DNA from: Chloroflexota bacterium | Lineage (GTDB): Bacteria; Chloroflexota; Anaerolineae; DTLA01 | Direction: 5' to 3' | Length of the DNA stretch: 64,000 nt | Assembly: GCA_014874485.1 (NCBI GenBank) | Contig: JADBJK010000011.1 | Coordinates: 79,636-143,635 of the forward strand | Shown: piece after piece, positions 1 to 10,573 of the stretch | Layout of the letters: each line of letters begins with the position of its first letter | Position numbering within the stretch: the stretch's first letter is position 1 | The notes under the pieces: model-generated | The model's database searches: none | What the model was told of the DNA's origin: nothing | Seen by the model: the letters and a program-made list of their open reading frames with translations, nothing else | Made by a program: the position numbers and the translations under genes

Positions 1-157
1 ACGTTACCGCCGCGCCCGGCAGCGATGACAAGAGCACTCGCCGCAGCGCGTTCCCCAACGTTACGCCGTAGCCGCCCGGCAAGGGACCGATGCTGAACCG
101 ACCGTACTTCTGGGAGCCTGCCTCGGTTTCTATTTTCGTTAGCACTTGATCAAACAA
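1..157 (-). CDS. rpoA: RNA polymerase alpha subunit, N-terminal fragment (runs off the window)
   Basis: Alpha subunit dimerises and nucleates assembly of core RNA polymerase. Only the first 52 codons are present; the gene continues past base 1. The minus-strand translation contains the signature [20 protein letters not shown] followed by [11 protein letters not shown], diagnostic of the alpha N-terminal domain. The start is a TTG at 157 placed 8 nt after GGAAGG; a GTG a few codons upstream lies inside that Shine-Dalgarno sequence and is less likely. It is the last visible gene of the alpha operon, following rpsD as in most bacteria. Confidence 0.93.
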   Translation of the reverse strand, partial: MFDQVLTKIETEAGSQKYGRFSIGPLPGGYGVTLGNALRRVLLSSLPGAAVT

Positions 158-199
158 CGAAACCACCTTCCTTGTTCGCTACAAAATGGCAGAGCAACA

Positions 200-835
200 C
201 TAGCGGCTGTAGTACTCCACGATGAGTTGCTCCTGCAGCGGAACATCAATCTGCTCACGGGTCGGCATGCTCAAGACCTGTCCGGATAGCCTATTGTCAT
301 CGCGGCTGAGCCAATCCACCACCTTGCGCTCGGCCAGGAGTTCCTTCACCATAGAGAAGTAACCGTTGTTGTAACTGCTCTGGCGCACGGCCACCACATC
401 GCCCGGCCGCAGAATCATGGACGGGATGTTGGTCTTGCGGCCGTTGACCTCAAAGTGCCCGTGGCGGACCAACTGTCGGGCCTGCGCCCGCGACTCGGCA
501 AACCCCAGGCGGTACACCACGTTATCCAGACGCCGCTCCAGGATGCTGAGGAGCGTGGCGCCGGTCATGCCCGGCCGCTTCAGGGCCTCCTCATAGTAAC
601 GGCGGAACTGCTTTTCCAGCACGCCGTAGATGCGGCGCGCCTTCTGCTTCTCCCGCAACTGGAGCCCGTAGTCCGACACCTTGCGGCGGAACTGCCCCTT
701 GCGCCCGTGCATCCCAGGAGCGTAGTTGCGGCGCTCCAGCGCGCACTTCTCGCCAAAGCAGCGCTCGCCCTTCAAATACAGTTTCTCTTCCTCACGCCTG
801 CACAGTTTGCAGACCGGACCTATGTATCTAGCCAT
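200..835 (-). CDS. rpsD: 30S ribosomal protein S4
   Basis: Primary 16S rRNA binding protein that nucleates assembly of the 30S body; in many bacteria also the repressor of the alpha operon. The 211-residue product has an N-terminal zinc-binding set, Cys9, Cys12, Cys26 and Cys31, so it is the C+ (zinc-containing) form. The S4 RNA-binding domain lies around residues 100-165 ([20 protein letters not shown]). AGGAGG sits 4 nt before the ATG. Neighbours are rpsK upstream and rpoA downstream, the standard alpha-operon order. Confidence 0.98.
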   Translation of the reverse strand: MARYIGPVCKLCRREEEKLYLKGERCFGEKCALERRNYAPGMHGRKGQFRRKVSDYGLQLREKQKARRIYGVLEKQFRRYYEEALKRPGMTGATLLSILERRLDNVVYRLGFAESRAQARQLVRHGHFEVNGRKTNIPSMILRPGDVVAVRQSSYNNGYFSMVKELLAERKVVDWLSRDDNRLSGQVLSMPTREQIDVPLQEQLIVEYYSR

Positions 836-880
836 CTTTCCTCCTGCAAGGATCCTGCTACTCTTGCAAAACCCGAAACT

Positions 881-1279
881 TTAGACTCGCCGCTTCTTCG
901 GCGGACGGCAACCGTTGTGCGGGATGGGCGTAACGTCCGAGATGGACCGCACCTTCAGGCCCGCCGCGGCCAATGCGCGGATGGCTGCTTCGCGGCCGGG
1001 GCCAGGCCCCTTGATGAACACGTCCACCTCGCGCACGCCGTGATCCATCGCCTGCTTCGCGGTCTGCTGGGCAGCCAGTTGGGCCGCGTAGGGGGTGCTC
1101 TTCTTGGACCCCTTGAACCCGGCCGCGCCCGTGCTGCCCCATGTGATCACGTTACCGTTCTGGTCGGTAACGGTAACAATCGTGTTGTTGAACGTCGCCA
1201 GGATGTGTGCCTGCGCGTAAGGGACATTCTTGCGCTCAATGCGCGCCCCTCGCCGTCTTCCACCACTCGTTCGCGCCAT
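881..1279 (-). CDS. rpsK: 30S ribosomal protein S11
   Basis: Binds 16S rRNA in the platform of the small subunit near the mRNA exit region. The 132-residue product has the family hallmarks: basic N-terminus, [16 protein letters not shown] core, [13 protein letters not shown], and the C-terminal [18 protein letters not shown]. Strong GAGGAGG ribosome binding site before the ATG. It follows rpsM and precedes rpsD by 45 nt. A 94-aa shadow reading frame on the same strand is not a gene. Confidence 0.98.
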   Translation of the reverse strand: MARTSGGRRRGARIERKNVPYAQAHILATFNNTIVTVTDQNGNVITWGSTGAAGFKGSKKSTPYAAQLAAQQTAKQAMDHGVREVDVFIKGPGPGREAAIRALAAAGLKVRSISDVTPIPHNGCRPPKKRRV

Positions 1280-1353
1280 AATTCCTCCTCAATTCCATGC
1301 ATTCGCAAAGCGGGCAACCCAATAGGGACGCCACGCTGTTCGTGCTGGGCCGA

Positions 1354-1737
1354 TTACTTCTTCGCCCGCGATCTCTTCTTGCCGGGCACGGTCTTGCGCG
1401 GCCCGCGCTTGGTGCGCGCATTGGTGCGCGTGCGCTGTCCGCGAACCGGCAGGTTGCGCCGATGCCGCAGCCCACGGTAGCAGCCGATCTCAACCAGCCG
1501 CTTGATGTTCATGCTCACTTCGCGGCGAAGATCGCCTTCCACCCGGTAGTTCTTGTCAATGAACTCGCGGAGCGTCGCAATCTCCGACTCCGACAGGTCC
1601 TTGACCCGAATGTCCGGGTTCACGCCGGTCCGCGCCAGAATCTCCTTGGCGGTGGAAGGACCGATCCCGTAGATGTACGTCAGTGCGACTTCCACGCGCT
1701 TGTCGCGAGGCAAGTCAACTCCCGCAATACGTGCCAT
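1354..1737 (-). CDS. rpsM: 30S ribosomal protein S13
   Basis: Located in the head of the 30S subunit; contacts 50S (bridges B1a/B1b) and tRNA. 127 residues, starting [20 protein letters not shown], with the helix-two-turn-helix region, the [16 protein letters not shown] motif and a very basic C-terminal tail (RAKK). AGGAGG lies about 10 nt before the ATG. It is the first alpha-operon gene after rpmJ. Confidence 0.98.
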   Translation of the reverse strand: MARIAGVDLPRDKRVEVALTYIYGIGPSTAKEILARTGVNPDIRVKDLSESEIATLREFIDKNYRVEGDLRREVSMNIKRLVEIGCYRGLRHRRNLPVRGQRTRTNARTKRGPRKTVPGKKRSRAKK

Positions 1738-1776
1738 GCTCTAGTATCCTCCTAAAAACGTAGCCCTCACGGCTGC

Positions 1777-1890
1777 CTAACCCTGGCGCTGCTTGTGCTT
1801 GGGATTGGTGCAGATGACGCGCACCACCCCGCGCCGCCGGATGATTTTGCATTTTTCGCAGCGTCGCTTCACAGAACCGCTGACTTTCAT
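1777..1890 (-). CDS. rpmJ: 50S ribosomal protein L36 (zinc form)
   Basis: A 37-residue protein on the minus strand beginning [20 protein letters not shown]. Zinc ligands are Cys11, Cys14, Cys27 and His32, so this is the C+ L36 paralogue. GGGAGG lies about 9 nt before the ATG. It sits between map and rpsM. The usual infA gene is not between map and this gene: only 26 nt separate them. Confidence 0.96.
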   Translation of the reverse strand: MKVSGSVKRRCEKCKIIRRRGVVRVICTNPKHKQRQG

Positions 1891-1916
1891 GACCTGTTGC
1901 CTCCCATTTCCTTTGT

Positions 1917-2663
<747 letters not shown>

Positions 2664-2680
2664 CGGTTAGAAAAGAGCCT

Positions 2681-3337
2681 TCACTCGCCCCTGATGACCT
2701 TCAGGAGCGCCGCGTGAACCGCCTCAATGGGCTGTTCGCCGTCTATCTCCCGCAACAGCCCCTGCTGGCGGTAGTACTCAATGAGCGGAGCCGTCTGCTG
2801 GAAGTACACATCCAGCCGCTTCTTGGCCGTCTCCGGCGTGTCGTCGGCCCGCTGGTACAACGGCCCGCCGCACTTGTCGCATACGCCGGGCTGCTTCGGC
2901 GGGTCAAAAACTATATGATACACGGCTCCGCAGTTTTTGCAAGTATAGCGCCCGCCCAAACGCCGCAGCAGTTCCTCGGTGGACACCTTGATGTACAGCG
3001 CCGCCTTGATGCGCTGCCCGTTGGCCGACAGTGCCCGCTCCAGCGCCTGCGCCTGCGCGATGGTGCGGGGGAAGCCATCCAGGATTGCCCCCTTCGCGCA
3101 GTCGGGCTGCGCCAGCCGATCCAGCACCATCCGCACCGTAACGTCATCCGGCACGAGTTTCCCCTCGTCCATGTACTGCTTGGCGAGAAGGCCCAACTCG
3201 GTGCCCTTGCTCAGGTGCTCGCGGAACAGGTCGCCGCTGGCCACGTGCGGGATGCCCAGGGCCAGGACCAACATGGCCGCTTGCGTTCCCTTGCCGGCCC
3301 CCGGCGCGCCCAACAGGATGTAGTAGTTCGGCTCCAT
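2681..3337 (-). CDS. adk: Adenylate kinase, zinc-LID form
   Basis: Interconverts ATP + AMP and 2 ADP. The 218-residue product begins MEPNYYILLGAPGAGKGTQ, with the P-loop at residues 10-18. The LID domain carries Cys133, Cys136, Cys153 and Cys156, the four-Cys structural zinc site common in Gram-positive and thermophilic enzymes. A longer reading frame extends to 3520 but runs back into secY and lacks homology, so the ATG at 3337 (GGCAGGAG just upstream) is chosen. Neighbours secY and map are standard. Confidence 0.97.
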   Translation of the reverse strand: MEPNYYILLGAPGAGKGTQAAMLVLALGIPHVASGDLFREHLSKGTELGLLAKQYMDEGKLVPDDVTVRMVLDRLAQPDCAKGAILDGFPRTIAQAQALERALSANGQRIKAALYIKVSTEELLRRLGGRYTCKNCGAVYHIVFDPPKQPGVCDKCGGPLYQRADDTPETAKKRLDVYFQQTAPLIEYYRQQGLLREIDGEQPIEAVHAALLKVIRGE

Positions 3338-3375
3338 CGCTCCTGCCTCTCCGCGCTTCGGCGACAACCCTGCCA

Positions 3376-4674
3376 CTACTTGATGAAGCCCTCGTAGTGG
3401 CGCATCAGCAACTGCGCCTCCAACTGCTTCATGGTGTCCAGCACGACACCCACCACGATCAGCAGGCCCGCGCTCGTGATGAGCATCGTGGATGTCTCCG
3501 TCAGGTCGCGGGTCAGCCACGGCAGGATGGCGACCACCGCCAGGAACAGCGCGCCCACCAGCGTGATGCGGCCCAGCACACCGTTCAGGTAATCGGCAGT
3601 GGGACGCCCAGGCCGAATGCCGGGGATGAACCCGTGATTCTTCTGGAGCATCTCAGGCAGATTCTGCTGTCGGAACACCACATCGGTGTAAAAGTACGTG
3701 AATCCTACAACCAGGATGAAGTAGAAAATCCAGTACCAGTTCCCCTGCGGCGAGAAGAAACTCTGCACGCCGGTTGCGATCTTGGACACGGTCGCGTTGG
3801 CCGACCCCACGAAGTAACTGGCCACCGTGCCCGGGAAGATCATCAGCGACTGGGCGAAGATGAGCGGGATCATGCCCGCCGAGTTGACCCGCAGCGGCAC
3901 GTAGGTGCTCTGCCCGCCGGCCACCCGCAGGCGGTTGCCGCGCTGGGCCAGAACCCGCCGCCCGTACTGCACCGGAATCCGCCGCACGCCTTCCTGCACC
4001 ACCACAATCACAGCAACCGTGATGGTTGTGATGAGCACGAACGCGATCAGCGCGCCGTAGGCCTGCTGCGCGATCATCTCGCCCACGCGCTGCGGAATCC
4101 GCGACACGATGCCGCCGAAGATGATGATGGAGATGCCGTTACCGATACCCTGTTCGGTAATCAACTGCCCCAGCCATACGGCCAGCATCGTGCCTGCCGT
4201 CAACGCGACCAGCGTCGCGAGGGTCGGCAGGAGCGCCGCGCCCGAGAACCCGAACCCCGACAGGACGCCCTCGCGCTGTAGGAGCGTCGCCTGCGCCCAG
4301 CCTTGCAGCAGGGCCAGCGGAATCGTCCCGATGTACGTGTACATGTTGATCTTCTGCCGCCCTGCCTCGCCTTCCTTGGCCAGCCGCTCCAACGGCGGGA
4401 TGATAGGCTGCAACAGCGTCATGATGATGGACGACGTGATGTACGGGTACACGCCCATCGCCATGATGGAGAAGTTGGACATGGCGCCGCCCGAGAACAA
4501 GTCCAGCAGCCCCAGCAACTGGCTGCGAGCGAACAGGTCGCGCAGCACGTTGTGGTTGATGCCCGGAATGGCGATCTGCGACGCCAGGCGGTACACGATC
4601 AGCACGATGATGGTGAAGATGATCCGCCGTCGCAGGTCTGGCAACTTGATGGCATTTCTCAGGGCCTGAAGCAT
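3376..4674 (-). CDS. secY: Protein translocase subunit SecY
   Basis: Channel-forming subunit of the Sec translocon in the cytoplasmic membrane. 432 residues with ten predicted transmembrane helices. Recognisable landmarks are the N-terminal LPDLRRRIIFTIIVLIVYRL helix, the plug region after IPGINHNVL, and the cytosolic loops used for SecA and ribosome binding (IPVQYGRRV, KNHGFIPGIRPGRPT). AAGGAG precedes the ATG. It follows rplO and precedes adk, as usual for the spc operon. Confidence 0.97.
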   Translation of the reverse strand: MLQALRNAIKLPDLRRRIIFTIIVLIVYRLASQIAIPGINHNVLRDLFARSQLLGLLDLFSGGAMSNFSIMAMGVYPYITSSIIMTLLQPIIPPLERLAKEGEAGRQKINMYTYIGTIPLALLQGWAQATLLQREGVLSGFGFSGAALLPTLATLVALTAGTMLAVWLGQLITEQGIGNGISIIIFGGIVSRIPQRVGEMIAQQAYGALIAFVLITTITVAVIVVVQEGVRRIPVQYGRRVLAQRGNRLRVAGGQSTYVPLRVNSAGMIPLIFAQSLMIFPGTVASYFVGSANATVSKIATGVQSFFSPQGNWYWIFYFILVVGFTYFYTDVVFRQQNLPEMLQKNHGFIPGIRPGRPTADYLNGVLGRITLVGALFLAVVAILPWLTRDLTETSTMLITSAGLLIVVGVVLDTMKQLEAQLLMRHYEGFIK

Positions 4675-4696
4675 GATCCACGCTCCTTACGGACTG

Positions 4697-5143
4697 TTAG
4701 GCGATTTCCTCAACGGAACCGCCCGCGGCCAGGATTTTCTCCTTCGCGCCGGCCGTGAACCGATGGGCCTTGACCGTCAGCGGGCGGTCAAGTTCGCCGT
4801 GCCCCAGAATCTTCACCGGCAGGTCGGCCGAGCGGATGATGCCGCTCTCCACCAGCAATTCGGGCGTAACGACGGTGTTGGGTTCAAACTCGGCCAGGCG
4901 GTACACATTCACCGTCGCGTACTGCACCTTGAAGATATTGGTGAAGCCGCGTCGGAACGGGAGCCGGCGCACCATGGGCAGTTGGCCGCCCTCAAAGTAC
5001 GGGGCCACCGGCCCGCCCGTGCGCGCGTTCTGACCCTTCGTGCCGCGCCCTGCGGTCTTGCCCCGACCCGATCCGTGGCCGCGGCCCACCCGCCGCTTAT
5101 CCTTCTTTGAGCCCCATGCGGGCCACAATTCGTGCAACTTCAT
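4697..5143 (-). CDS. rplO: 50S ribosomal protein L15
   Basis: Large-subunit assembly protein. 148 residues, with the glycine- and arginine-rich N-terminal extension ([20 protein letters not shown]) that threads into 23S rRNA and the globular C-terminal L18e/L15 domain. Its ATG follows the rpmD stop codon directly (TAGATG), so the two are translationally coupled; GGAGG lies inside the end of rpmD. Confidence 0.97.
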   Translation of the reverse strand: MKLHELWPAWGSKKDKRRVGRGHGSGRGKTAGRGTKGQNARTGGPVAPYFEGGQLPMVRRLPFRRGFTNIFKVQYATVNVYRLAEFEPNTVVTPELLVESGIIRSADLPVKILGHGELDRPLTVKAHRFTAGAKEKILAAGGSVEEIA

Positions 5144-5356
5144 CTACTCTTCAACCTCCTGCACCTCTACGAGGTGGCTGACCTTGGCGACCATCCCTCG
5201 CACGGCGGGGGAGTCCTCTTTCTCCACCACCTGGCCCAGATGGTGCAGGCCCAACGCGCGCACGGTCGCCTTCTGGCGCTCCGAGTAGCCGATCACGCTC
5301 TTGCGCAGCGTGATGCGCAACTTGCGAACGGTTTCCTTCTTCTTACGAGGCACCAT
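5144..5356 (-). CDS. rpmD: 50S ribosomal protein L30
   Basis: 70 residues starting [20 protein letters not shown], with the L30 core [20 protein letters not shown]. The longer open frame to 5425 is inside rpsE and has no L30 homology upstream of this ATG. The start overlaps the last 14 nt of rpsE, and its stop abuts the rplO start, so rpsE, rpmD and rplO form a tightly coupled block. Confidence 0.95.
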   Translation of the reverse strand: MVPRKKKETVRKLRITLRKSVIGYSERQKATVRALGLHHLGQVVEKEDSPAVRGMVAKVSHLVEVQEVEE

Positions 5357-5873
5357 GCTTCCGCCTCCAGAATGGAGTAACTTCCACCACCTGCTTGCCC
5401 CGTCGGTTGGCTTCTTCTGTCGCATCCTTCAGTTGGAGCAGGCCCTTCATCGTCGCCTGGACGACGTTCAACTGATTGGAACTCCCCAGCGACTTGGTCA
5501 GGATGTCGCGAATCCCCGCGGCCTCCACCACGGCACGCACCGCACTGCCGGCGATCACGCCGGTGCCCGGAGAAGCGGGCTTGAGCAACACCTGCGCCGC
5601 GCCGAACTTGCTGATGACCGGGTGCGGGATTGTAGTCCCCACCAGCGGGATTTTCTTCATGTTCTTCCGCGCCCGCTCCGAGCCTTTGCGGATGGCATCG
5701 GGCACTTCGCGCGCCTTGCCGATGCCGACGCCCACGCTCCCGTTGCGGTCACCCACCACCACGACGGCGCGGAACCCGAAATGGCGCCCACCCTTGACCA
5801 CTTTGGCCACGCGGGTGATGGACACCAATCGCTCTTCAAGTTGTTCCTGCTCTTCGTACTCTTCGCCGAACAT
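5343..5873 (-). CDS. rpsE: 30S ribosomal protein S5
   Basis: Small-subunit protein involved in decoding accuracy and mRNA unwinding. 176 residues: an N-terminal double-stranded RNA-binding-like domain ([20 protein letters not shown]) and a C-terminal domain with [26 protein letters not shown] precedes the ATG. One of only four GTSAC sites in the window is in this gene (5748-5752). Its end overlaps rpmD by 14 nt. Confidence 0.98.
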   Translation of the reverse strand: MFGEEYEEQEQLEERLVSITRVAKVVKGGRHFGFRAVVVVGDRNGSVGVGIGKAREVPDAIRKGSERARKNMKKIPLVGTTIPHPVISKFGAAQVLLKPASPGTGVIAGSAVRAVVEAAGIRDILTKSLGSSNQLNVVQATMKGLLQLKDATEEANRRGKQVVEVTPFWRRKHGAS

Positions 5874-5903
5874 GCATCCTCCTCAAAACCCTCGGTTGCA
5901 GGG

Positions 5904-6272
5904 TTAGAACTCCAGCCCGCCTTCGCGCGAACCGTCTGCCAGCGACTTCACGCGGCCGTGATAGCGGTAGCCGCCCCGGTCAAAGACCACCTTCTTCACC
6001 CCGATGGCCAACGCCCTCTTTGCAAGTGTCTGCCCCACCAGTTTCGCCTGTTCTGTCTTGCTCAGACTTCCCAATTTCGGGCGAATCTCGGCGTCAATAG
6101 TGGAAGCAGACACCAGCGTGTGCCCGATCGTATCGTCTATGATCTGCGCGTAGATATGCTGATTGCTGCGGAACACGTTCAGGCGCGGCCGAGCGCTCGT
6201 CCCCTTCACCGTGGCGCGAACGCGGCGATGCCGAATCTCCCGAGCCTTTGCCGTATCCACTTCCTTGCTCAT
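5904..6272 (-). CDS. rplR: 50S ribosomal protein L18
   Basis: 5S rRNA-binding protein of the central protuberance. 122 residues from the chosen ATG at 6272 ([20 protein letters not shown]). An in-frame ATG at 6278 directly abuts GGGAGGA, which is too close; the second ATG has the correct spacing of about 7 nt. Family motifs include [20 protein letters not shown] and a C-terminal [21 protein letters not shown] 77-nt GC-rich spacer with a small hairpin separates it from rplF. Confidence 0.96.
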   Translation of the reverse strand: MSKEVDTAKAREIRHRRVRATVKGTSARPRLNVFRSNQHIYAQIIDDTIGHTLVSASTIDAEIRPKLGSLSKTEQAKLVGQTLAKRALAIGVKKVVFDRGGYRYHGRVKSLADGSREGGLEF

Positions 6273-6355
6273 CCTCATTCCTCCCTAGACCACCCCGCCC
6301 CGTTTCCCACGGGGAGGGAGAGAACTTTCTTGTTCACCGCCGGCACACGGAGCAA

Positions 6356-6895
6356 TTACTTGCCGGTCTTGCCAGCCTTGCGGCGGATCTTCTCGCCTTC
6401 GTAGCGGATGCCCTTGCCCTTGTACGGTTCGGGCGGCCGCACGCGGCGAATCCGCGCAGCCATTTCCCCCACCAGTTCCTTGTCAATCCCGAAGATGGAG
6501 AAGGTGCGCCCGCCTTTGTCCACCTGGAAGGTAATCCCGGGCGGCGGCACAATCTCCACCGGATGGGAATATCCCACCATCAGCACCAGGTTCTGCCCCT
6601 GCGCCTCGGCGCGCCAGCCGACGCCCTCAATCTCCATACGGCGGGTAAACCCCTCGTGCACGCCGGTGATCATGTTCGCCACCAGCGCGCGGGTCAGGCC
6701 GTGCAGCGACCGGTGAATGCGGTCATCGCTGGGCCGGGTAACCACCACCTGGTCCCCTTCCACGCGCACCTGAATCGCCTCGGGTAGGTCGCGGGCGAGT
6801 TCGCCCTTCGGCCCCTTCACAATCAGGCGGTTTCCTTCTATCGTTACCTGCACACCCTTTGGAATCGGCACGGGTTGCCGTCCTATACGCGACAC
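6356..6895 (-). CDS. rplF: 50S ribosomal protein L6
   Basis: Two-domain 23S rRNA-binding protein near the factor-binding site. Starting at GTG 6895 it has 179 residues ([20 protein letters not shown]), the usual family length; the frame can be extended to 6913 but GGGAGG sits 7 nt before the GTG and inside that extension. The C-terminal [20 protein letters not shown] signature is intact. Confidence 0.96.
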   Translation of the reverse strand: MSRIGRQPVPIPKGVQVTIEGNRLIVKGPKGELARDLPEAIQVRVEGDQVVVTRPSDDRIHRSLHGLTRALVANMITGVHEGFTRRMEIEGVGWRAEAQGQNLVLMVGYSHPVEIVPPPGITFQVDKGGRTFSIFGIDKELVGEMAARIRRVRPPEPYKGKGIRYEGEKIRRKAGKTGK

Positions 6896-6941
6896 TTCAA
6901 TCCCTCCCTGCAAACATCCTGCACGCCCTGCGGCGCGATCC

Positions 6942-7340
6942 TTACCAGACGTAGCACAGAATCTCGCCGCCTACGCCGAGCCGTCGCGCCTTCTGGCCCG
7001 TCATGATGCCCTTCGGCGTGGACAGAATCGCGATGCCCATGCCGCTCAGCACCCACGGGATGTCGGCGCGGCTGGTGTAAACCCGCCGACCGGGCGAACT
7101 GACGCGCTTCAGGCCGGTGAGCACAGGCTGTTTGTCCTGTGTATATTTCAGATGCAGCCTCAGAACAGGAGCAGGCTTCTGGTTTATAATCTCAAAATCC
7201 TTGATGTAGCCTTCTTCCTTCAGGATTCTCGCAATCTCTGCTTTCATCCGCGAGTGGGGGATGGACACCGTCTTGTGGTGCGCCATGATGGCATTCCGCA
7301 CTCGGGTCAGCATATCGGCAATGGGGTCATTTACGCTCAT
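6942..7340 (-). CDS. rpsH: 30S ribosomal protein S8
   Basis: Primary 16S rRNA-binding protein and, in many bacteria, repressor of the spc operon. 132 residues from ATG 7340 ([20 protein letters not shown]); AGGAG is 8 nt upstream. The frame can be opened to 7367 but that would overlap rpsN. The C-terminus has the conserved [20 protein letters not shown] and GGEILCYVW. Confidence 0.97.
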   Translation of the reverse strand: MSVNDPIADMLTRVRNAIMAHHKTVSIPHSRMKAEIARILKEEGYIKDFEIINQKPAPVLRLHLKYTQDKQPVLTGLKRVSSPGRRVYTSRADIPWVLSGMGIAILSTPKGIMTGQKARRLGVGGEILCYVW

Positions 7341-7360
7341 TCCCTGCACTCCTGTCTGAA

Positions 7361-7543
7361 TCACCAACTGGACTTCACAATACCGGGAATCTTGCCTTCC
7401 ACGGCCAATTCACGGAAGCAAATCCGGCACAGGTCAAAGCGGCGCATGTAGCCCCTGGGTCGCCCGCAGATGTGGCAGCGGTTGCGAACCCGAACCGCGT
7501 ACTTCCGCTTCTTCTCCCGCGCAATCATGCTCTTCTTCGCCAC
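7361..7543 (-). CDS. rpsN: 30S ribosomal protein S14, zinc type
   Basis: 60-residue short form of S14 (RpsN/RpsZ type) with the zinc ribbon [20 protein letters not shown] (two CxxC pairs). It starts at GTG with AGGAGG upstream. It lies between rplE and rpsH. The short zinc form replaces the long zinc-free S14. Confidence 0.96.
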   Translation of the reverse strand: MAKKSMIAREKKRKYAVRVRNRCHICGRPRGYMRRFDLCRICFRELAVEGKIPGIVKSSW

Positions 7544-7574
7544 TGTCTTACTCCCTCCTGCTTATGAATCCCTG

Positions 7575-8120
7575 CTACTGCCGTTTTCGGAAAGGCATCC
7601 CGAGCAATTGGAGCAGTCGGCGTGCTTCCTCATCGGTCTTCGCCGTCGTTACGATGGTTACTTCCATGCCCCGGACCTTGTCAATGGTGTCGTAGTTGAT
7701 CTCGGGCCAGATGAGTTGCTCGGCCAGGCCCAGCGTGTAGTTGCCGCGCCCGTCAAAAGCATCCGGCGACACGCCGCGGAAATCGCGCACCCGGGGCAGC
7801 GCCACGTTCATCAGCCTGTCCAGAAAATCGTACATCCGATTGCCGCGCAGCGTAACCTTGATGCCGATGGGATTCCCCTCGCGCAGTTTGAACGTGGCAA
7901 TGGACTTGCGCGCCTTGCGGACGATGGGCTTCTGCCCCGTGATGAGCATGATATCGTTGGACGCAGCGTCCAGAGCCTTGGCGTTCTGCAATGCCTCGCC
8001 CAGGCCCACGTTCACGACCACCTTGACGATCCGCGGGACCTCCATCACGTTCCGGTACCCAAACTCCTGCTGCATGGCGGGCAGGACTTCCTGCTGGTAC
8101 TTATCCTTCAACCTTGGCAT
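7575..8120 (-). CDS. rplE: 50S ribosomal protein L5
   Basis: 5S rRNA-binding protein of the central protuberance, contacting S13 and P-site tRNA. 181 residues from ATG 8120 ([20 protein letters not shown]); GAGGAG lies 8 nt upstream. A TTG two codons earlier is possible but badly spaced. Family motifs [15 protein letters not shown] and [20 protein letters not shown] are present. Confidence 0.97.
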   Translation of the reverse strand: MPRLKDKYQQEVLPAMQQEFGYRNVMEVPRIVKVVVNVGLGEALQNAKALDAASNDIMLITGQKPIVRKARKSIATFKLREGNPIGIKVTLRGNRMYDFLDRLMNVALPRVRDFRGVSPDAFDGRGNYTLGLAEQLIWPEINYDTIDKVRGMEVTIVTTAKTDEEARRLLQLLGMPFRKRQ

Positions 8121-8149
8121 ACTCAAAACTCCTCACGCATCGGGCCGGC

Positions 8150-8470
8150 TTACAGCGGTTCGCCGCAGCGGCGGCAGACCCGCACCTTGGAGCCATCGGG
8201 GGCAACCTGATACCCCACGCGCACGCCCCGCTCGCAGTGGCTGCAGTACAGCGCCACGTTGGACACGTGGATGGGCGCTTCGCGCTCTATGATGCCCACC
8301 TGGGTGCGGGTGGAACCCGTCGGCTTCTGATGCTTCTTGATCATGTTCACGCCCGCGACGATCACCATCTGTCGCTTCGGCATGGTCAGTTTGACCGCGC
8401 CTTTCGCGCCCTTGTCATCGCCGCTGAGCACGACAACCGTATCGCCCTTCTTGATCTTCATCTTGCTCAT
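8150..8470 (-). CDS. rplX: 50S ribosomal protein L24
   Basis: Assembly initiator protein of the large subunit. 106 residues with an N-terminal KOW domain (IKKGDTVVVLSGDDKGAKGA) and a C-terminal four-Cys ribbon (CSHC and CRRC, about residues 75-102), a feature of many but not all L24 proteins. Follows rplN and precedes rplE in the standard spc order. Confidence 0.96.
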   Translation of the reverse strand: MSKMKIKKGDTVVVLSGDDKGAKGAVKLTMPKRQMVIVAGVNMIKKHQKPTGSTRTQVGIIEREAPIHVSNVALYCSHCERGVRVGYQVAPDGSKVRVCRRCGEPL

Positions 8471-8478
8471 AACGCCCC

Positions 8479-8847
8479 CTATACAACTTCCGGCGCCAGG
8501 GACACGATCTTCATGAAGCCCTTCTCGCGCAGTTCACGCGCCACAGGCCCGAAGATGCGCGTCCCCTTGGGATTCTTATAATCGTCCACGATGACTGCGG
8601 CGTTCTCGTCAAACCGAATGTAGGAGCCATCCGGGCGGGCGTACTCTTTCGCCGTCCGCACCACCACCGCGCGCACCACGTCGCCCTTCTTGTACGCACT
8701 GGTGGGCGTTGCCTGCTTCACCGAGGCGACGATGATGTCGCCCACCTCGGCGTAGCGCCGCCCCGATCCGCCCACGACGTGAATGCACATGATCTCTCGG
8801 GCGCCCGTGTTGTCTGCTACTTTCAGTCTCGTCTGAACCTGGATCAT
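8479..8847 (-). CDS. rplN: 50S ribosomal protein L14
   Basis: Intersubunit-bridge protein contacting 16S rRNA; docking site of the silencing factor RsfS in other bacteria. 122 residues, beginning [20 protein letters not shown], with the conserved [13 protein letters not shown] and [25 protein letters not shown] precedes the ATG. A 71-nt spacer without an obvious promoter separates it from rpsQ. Confidence 0.98.
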   Translation of the reverse strand: MIQVQTRLKVADNTGAREIMCIHVVGGSGRRYAEVGDIIVASVKQATPTSAYKKGDVVRAVVVRTAKEYARPDGSYIRFDENAAVIVDDYKNPKGTRIFGPVARELREKGFMKIVSLAPEVV

Positions 8848-8918
8848 TTCTTCAACTCCCGATTACGACTTCCAGGCCGCCGGCCCATCTGGCATCCGGC
8901 AAACCATTACCGTCAGGG

Positions 8919-9170
8919 TTATTGGGCCCGTTCCAGAATCTCCACAACGACCCATCGTTTCTCTTTGCTCAGGGGGCGAGATTCCACGATGCGAACCAGA
9001 TCGCCCACCTGGCAAGCGTTCTCGGCGTCGTGCGCCTTGAAATGCCGCCGCTGCCGAATGGTCTTCCCGTACAGAGGATGCCGCTTGAGGCGCTCAATCC
9101 TCACCACAACGGTCTTGTCCATCTTGTTGCTGGTTACGCGGCCCACCATCTGCTTGCGACGCTCCCTCAT
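8919..9170 (-). CDS. rpsQ: 30S ribosomal protein S17
   Basis: 83 residues with the OB-fold S17 signature [20 protein letters not shown] and [10 protein letters not shown]. The start codon overlaps the rpmC stop (ATGA), implying coupled translation. Last gene of the S10-operon block before rplN. Confidence 0.97.
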   Translation of the reverse strand: MRERRKQMVGRVTSNKMDKTVVVRIERLKRHPLYGKTIRQRRHFKAHDAENACQVGDLVRIVESRPLSKEKRWVVVEILERAQ

Positions 9171-9379
9171 GACGCATCCTCCCCGTACCTCTGCAGTTCG
9201 CGCTCCCGCCAGACGGTGCGCATCCTGGCAATGTCTTTCCTGATCTCTTTCAGGCGGTTGGTGTTCTTCAACTGACCAGTCGCAAACTGAAACCGCAGAT
9301 TGAGCAACTCCTGGTAGGCCTCGCCGATCTTGCGCTTCAGTTCTTCATCCGTCATATTCCGAATCTGGGAGACTTTCAT
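9167..9379 (-). CDS. rpmC: 50S ribosomal protein L29
   Basis: 70-residue two-helix protein at the polypeptide exit tunnel near the SRP and trigger factor docking site. Contains [20 protein letters not shown] and [20 protein letters not shown], diagnostic of L29. It overlaps rplP by 4 nt upstream and rpsQ by 4 nt downstream, so the three genes are translationally coupled. Confidence 0.97.
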   Translation of the reverse strand: MKVSQIRNMTDEELKRKIGEAYQELLNLRFQFATGQLKNTNRLKEIRKDIARMRTVWRERELQRYGEDAS

Positions 9380-9807
9380 GCTTCTTCGCCTCCGGCCTGT
9401 TCAATCCGCTGGATGAACTGGGTCTTGATGGGCAACTTGTGCGCGGCCAGCCGCAGCGCCTCCCGCGCCACGTCCTCGCGCACGCCCGCGATCTCAAACA
9501 GCACACGCCCGGGCTTGACCACCGCCACCCAGTGATCCGGCGCGCCCTTGCCGCCACCCATACGGGTCTCGGCGGGCTTCTTGCTCACCGGCTTGTCCGG
9601 GAACACGCGAATCCAAATCTTGCCGCCGCGCTTGACGTAGCGGACGATGGCGCGACGGGCGGCCTCCAACTGGCGGCTGGTCATCCAGCACGGCTCCAGG
9701 GCCTGAAGCCCGTACTCGCCGAACTGCACCTCGGCGCCGCGCTGTGCCTGGCCCTTCATCCTGCCCCGATGAACTCGCCTGTATTTCACTCGCTTTGGCA
9801 TCAACAT
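9376..9807 (-). CDS. rplP: 50S ribosomal protein L16
   Basis: Binds 23S rRNA near the A-site tRNA elbow. 143 residues with the L16/L10e signature: [20 protein letters not shown], the [20 protein letters not shown] helix and [25 protein letters not shown] lies about 9 nt before the first ATG (9807); a second in-frame ATG two codons later is less well placed. Confidence 0.97.
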   Translation of the reverse strand: MLMPKRVKYRRVHRGRMKGQAQRGAEVQFGEYGLQALEPCWMTSRQLEAARRAIVRYVKRGGKIWIRVFPDKPVSKKPAETRMGGGKGAPDHWVAVVKPGRVLFEIAGVREDVAREALRLAAHKLPIKTQFIQRIEQAGGEEA

Positions 9808-9869
9808 AACGATCCACTCCTACACCCGCGCCCTGTGGCCCCAGTCCCACCGATGGGGCGCGCTGAAGT

Positions 9870-10535
9870 CTATTCGGCTACGATGACCTCTTCGGTCTCC
9901 TCAGCCTCGGGCATCACTTCGCCCTTGTAAATCCAGACCTTCACCCCGATGCGCCCGAACGTGGTCAGGGCCTCGGCGTGAGCATAGTCAATGTCGGCCC
10001 GCAGCGTCTGCAGGGGAACCCGCCCCTCGCGCTGCCATTCGCGCCGCGCCATCTCCGACCCCGAAAGCCGCCCGCCGCACATGATGCGGATGCCCTGGGC
10101 CCCGGCTCGCATGGAACGGGAAATCGCCTGCTTCATGGCGCGCTTGTGCGAGATGCGGCGCTCCAACTGTTCCACAATGCTCTCGGCAACCAGGTACGCA
10201 TCCAGTTCAGGGCGCTTGATCTCCTTGACCTCAATGCGCACCTTCTTGCCCGTTACGTCTTCCAGTTCTTTGCGCAGGTCGTTGACGCTGGCCCCGCGTC
10301 GGCCGATGACGATGCCCGGCTTGGCCGTGTGCAGCGTAACGATGATCTGCTTCGCAAATCGCTCAATCTCAATTTTGGACAGACCCGCCTTCTGCAGCCG
10401 GTCGCGCACGATCTGGCGAATCTTCAGATCCTCGCGCAGGAACTCAGCGTACTGGGGGCCTGCTGCGTACCAACGCGCATCCCACGTCTTGTTGATTCCT
10501 AGCCGATATACTGTCGGATGAACCTTGCGCCCCAA
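9870..10535 (-). CDS. rpsC: 30S ribosomal protein S3
   Basis: Lines the mRNA entry pore and contributes to helicase activity. 221 residues: N-terminal [22 protein letters not shown] domain with [20 protein letters not shown] (an insertion-free GRxG-type loop), and C-terminal [20 protein letters not shown]. It starts with TTG, 6-7 nt after AGGAGG. Order rplV-rpsC-rplP is standard. Confidence 0.97.
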   Translation of the reverse strand: MGRKVHPTVYRLGINKTWDARWYAAGPQYAEFLREDLKIRQIVRDRLQKAGLSKIEIERFAKQIIVTLHTAKPGIVIGRRGASVNDLRKELEDVTGKKVRIEVKEIKRPELDAYLVAESIVEQLERRISHKRAMKQAISRSMRAGAQGIRIMCGGRLSGSEMARREWQREGRVPLQTLRADIDYAHAEALTTFGRIGVKVWIYKGEVMPEAEETEEVIVAE

Positions 10536-10573
10536 AGTCTACCTCCTGCCTAACGTTTCAGCGGACGGCCTGC

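Noticed and set aside
455..1480. Long plus-strand open frames opposite the ribosomal and rpo genes (for example 455-1480, 22947-26624, 46308-48461)
   Set aside because: They are antisense shadows produced by GC-rich codon bias, with no homology and no ribosome binding sites.
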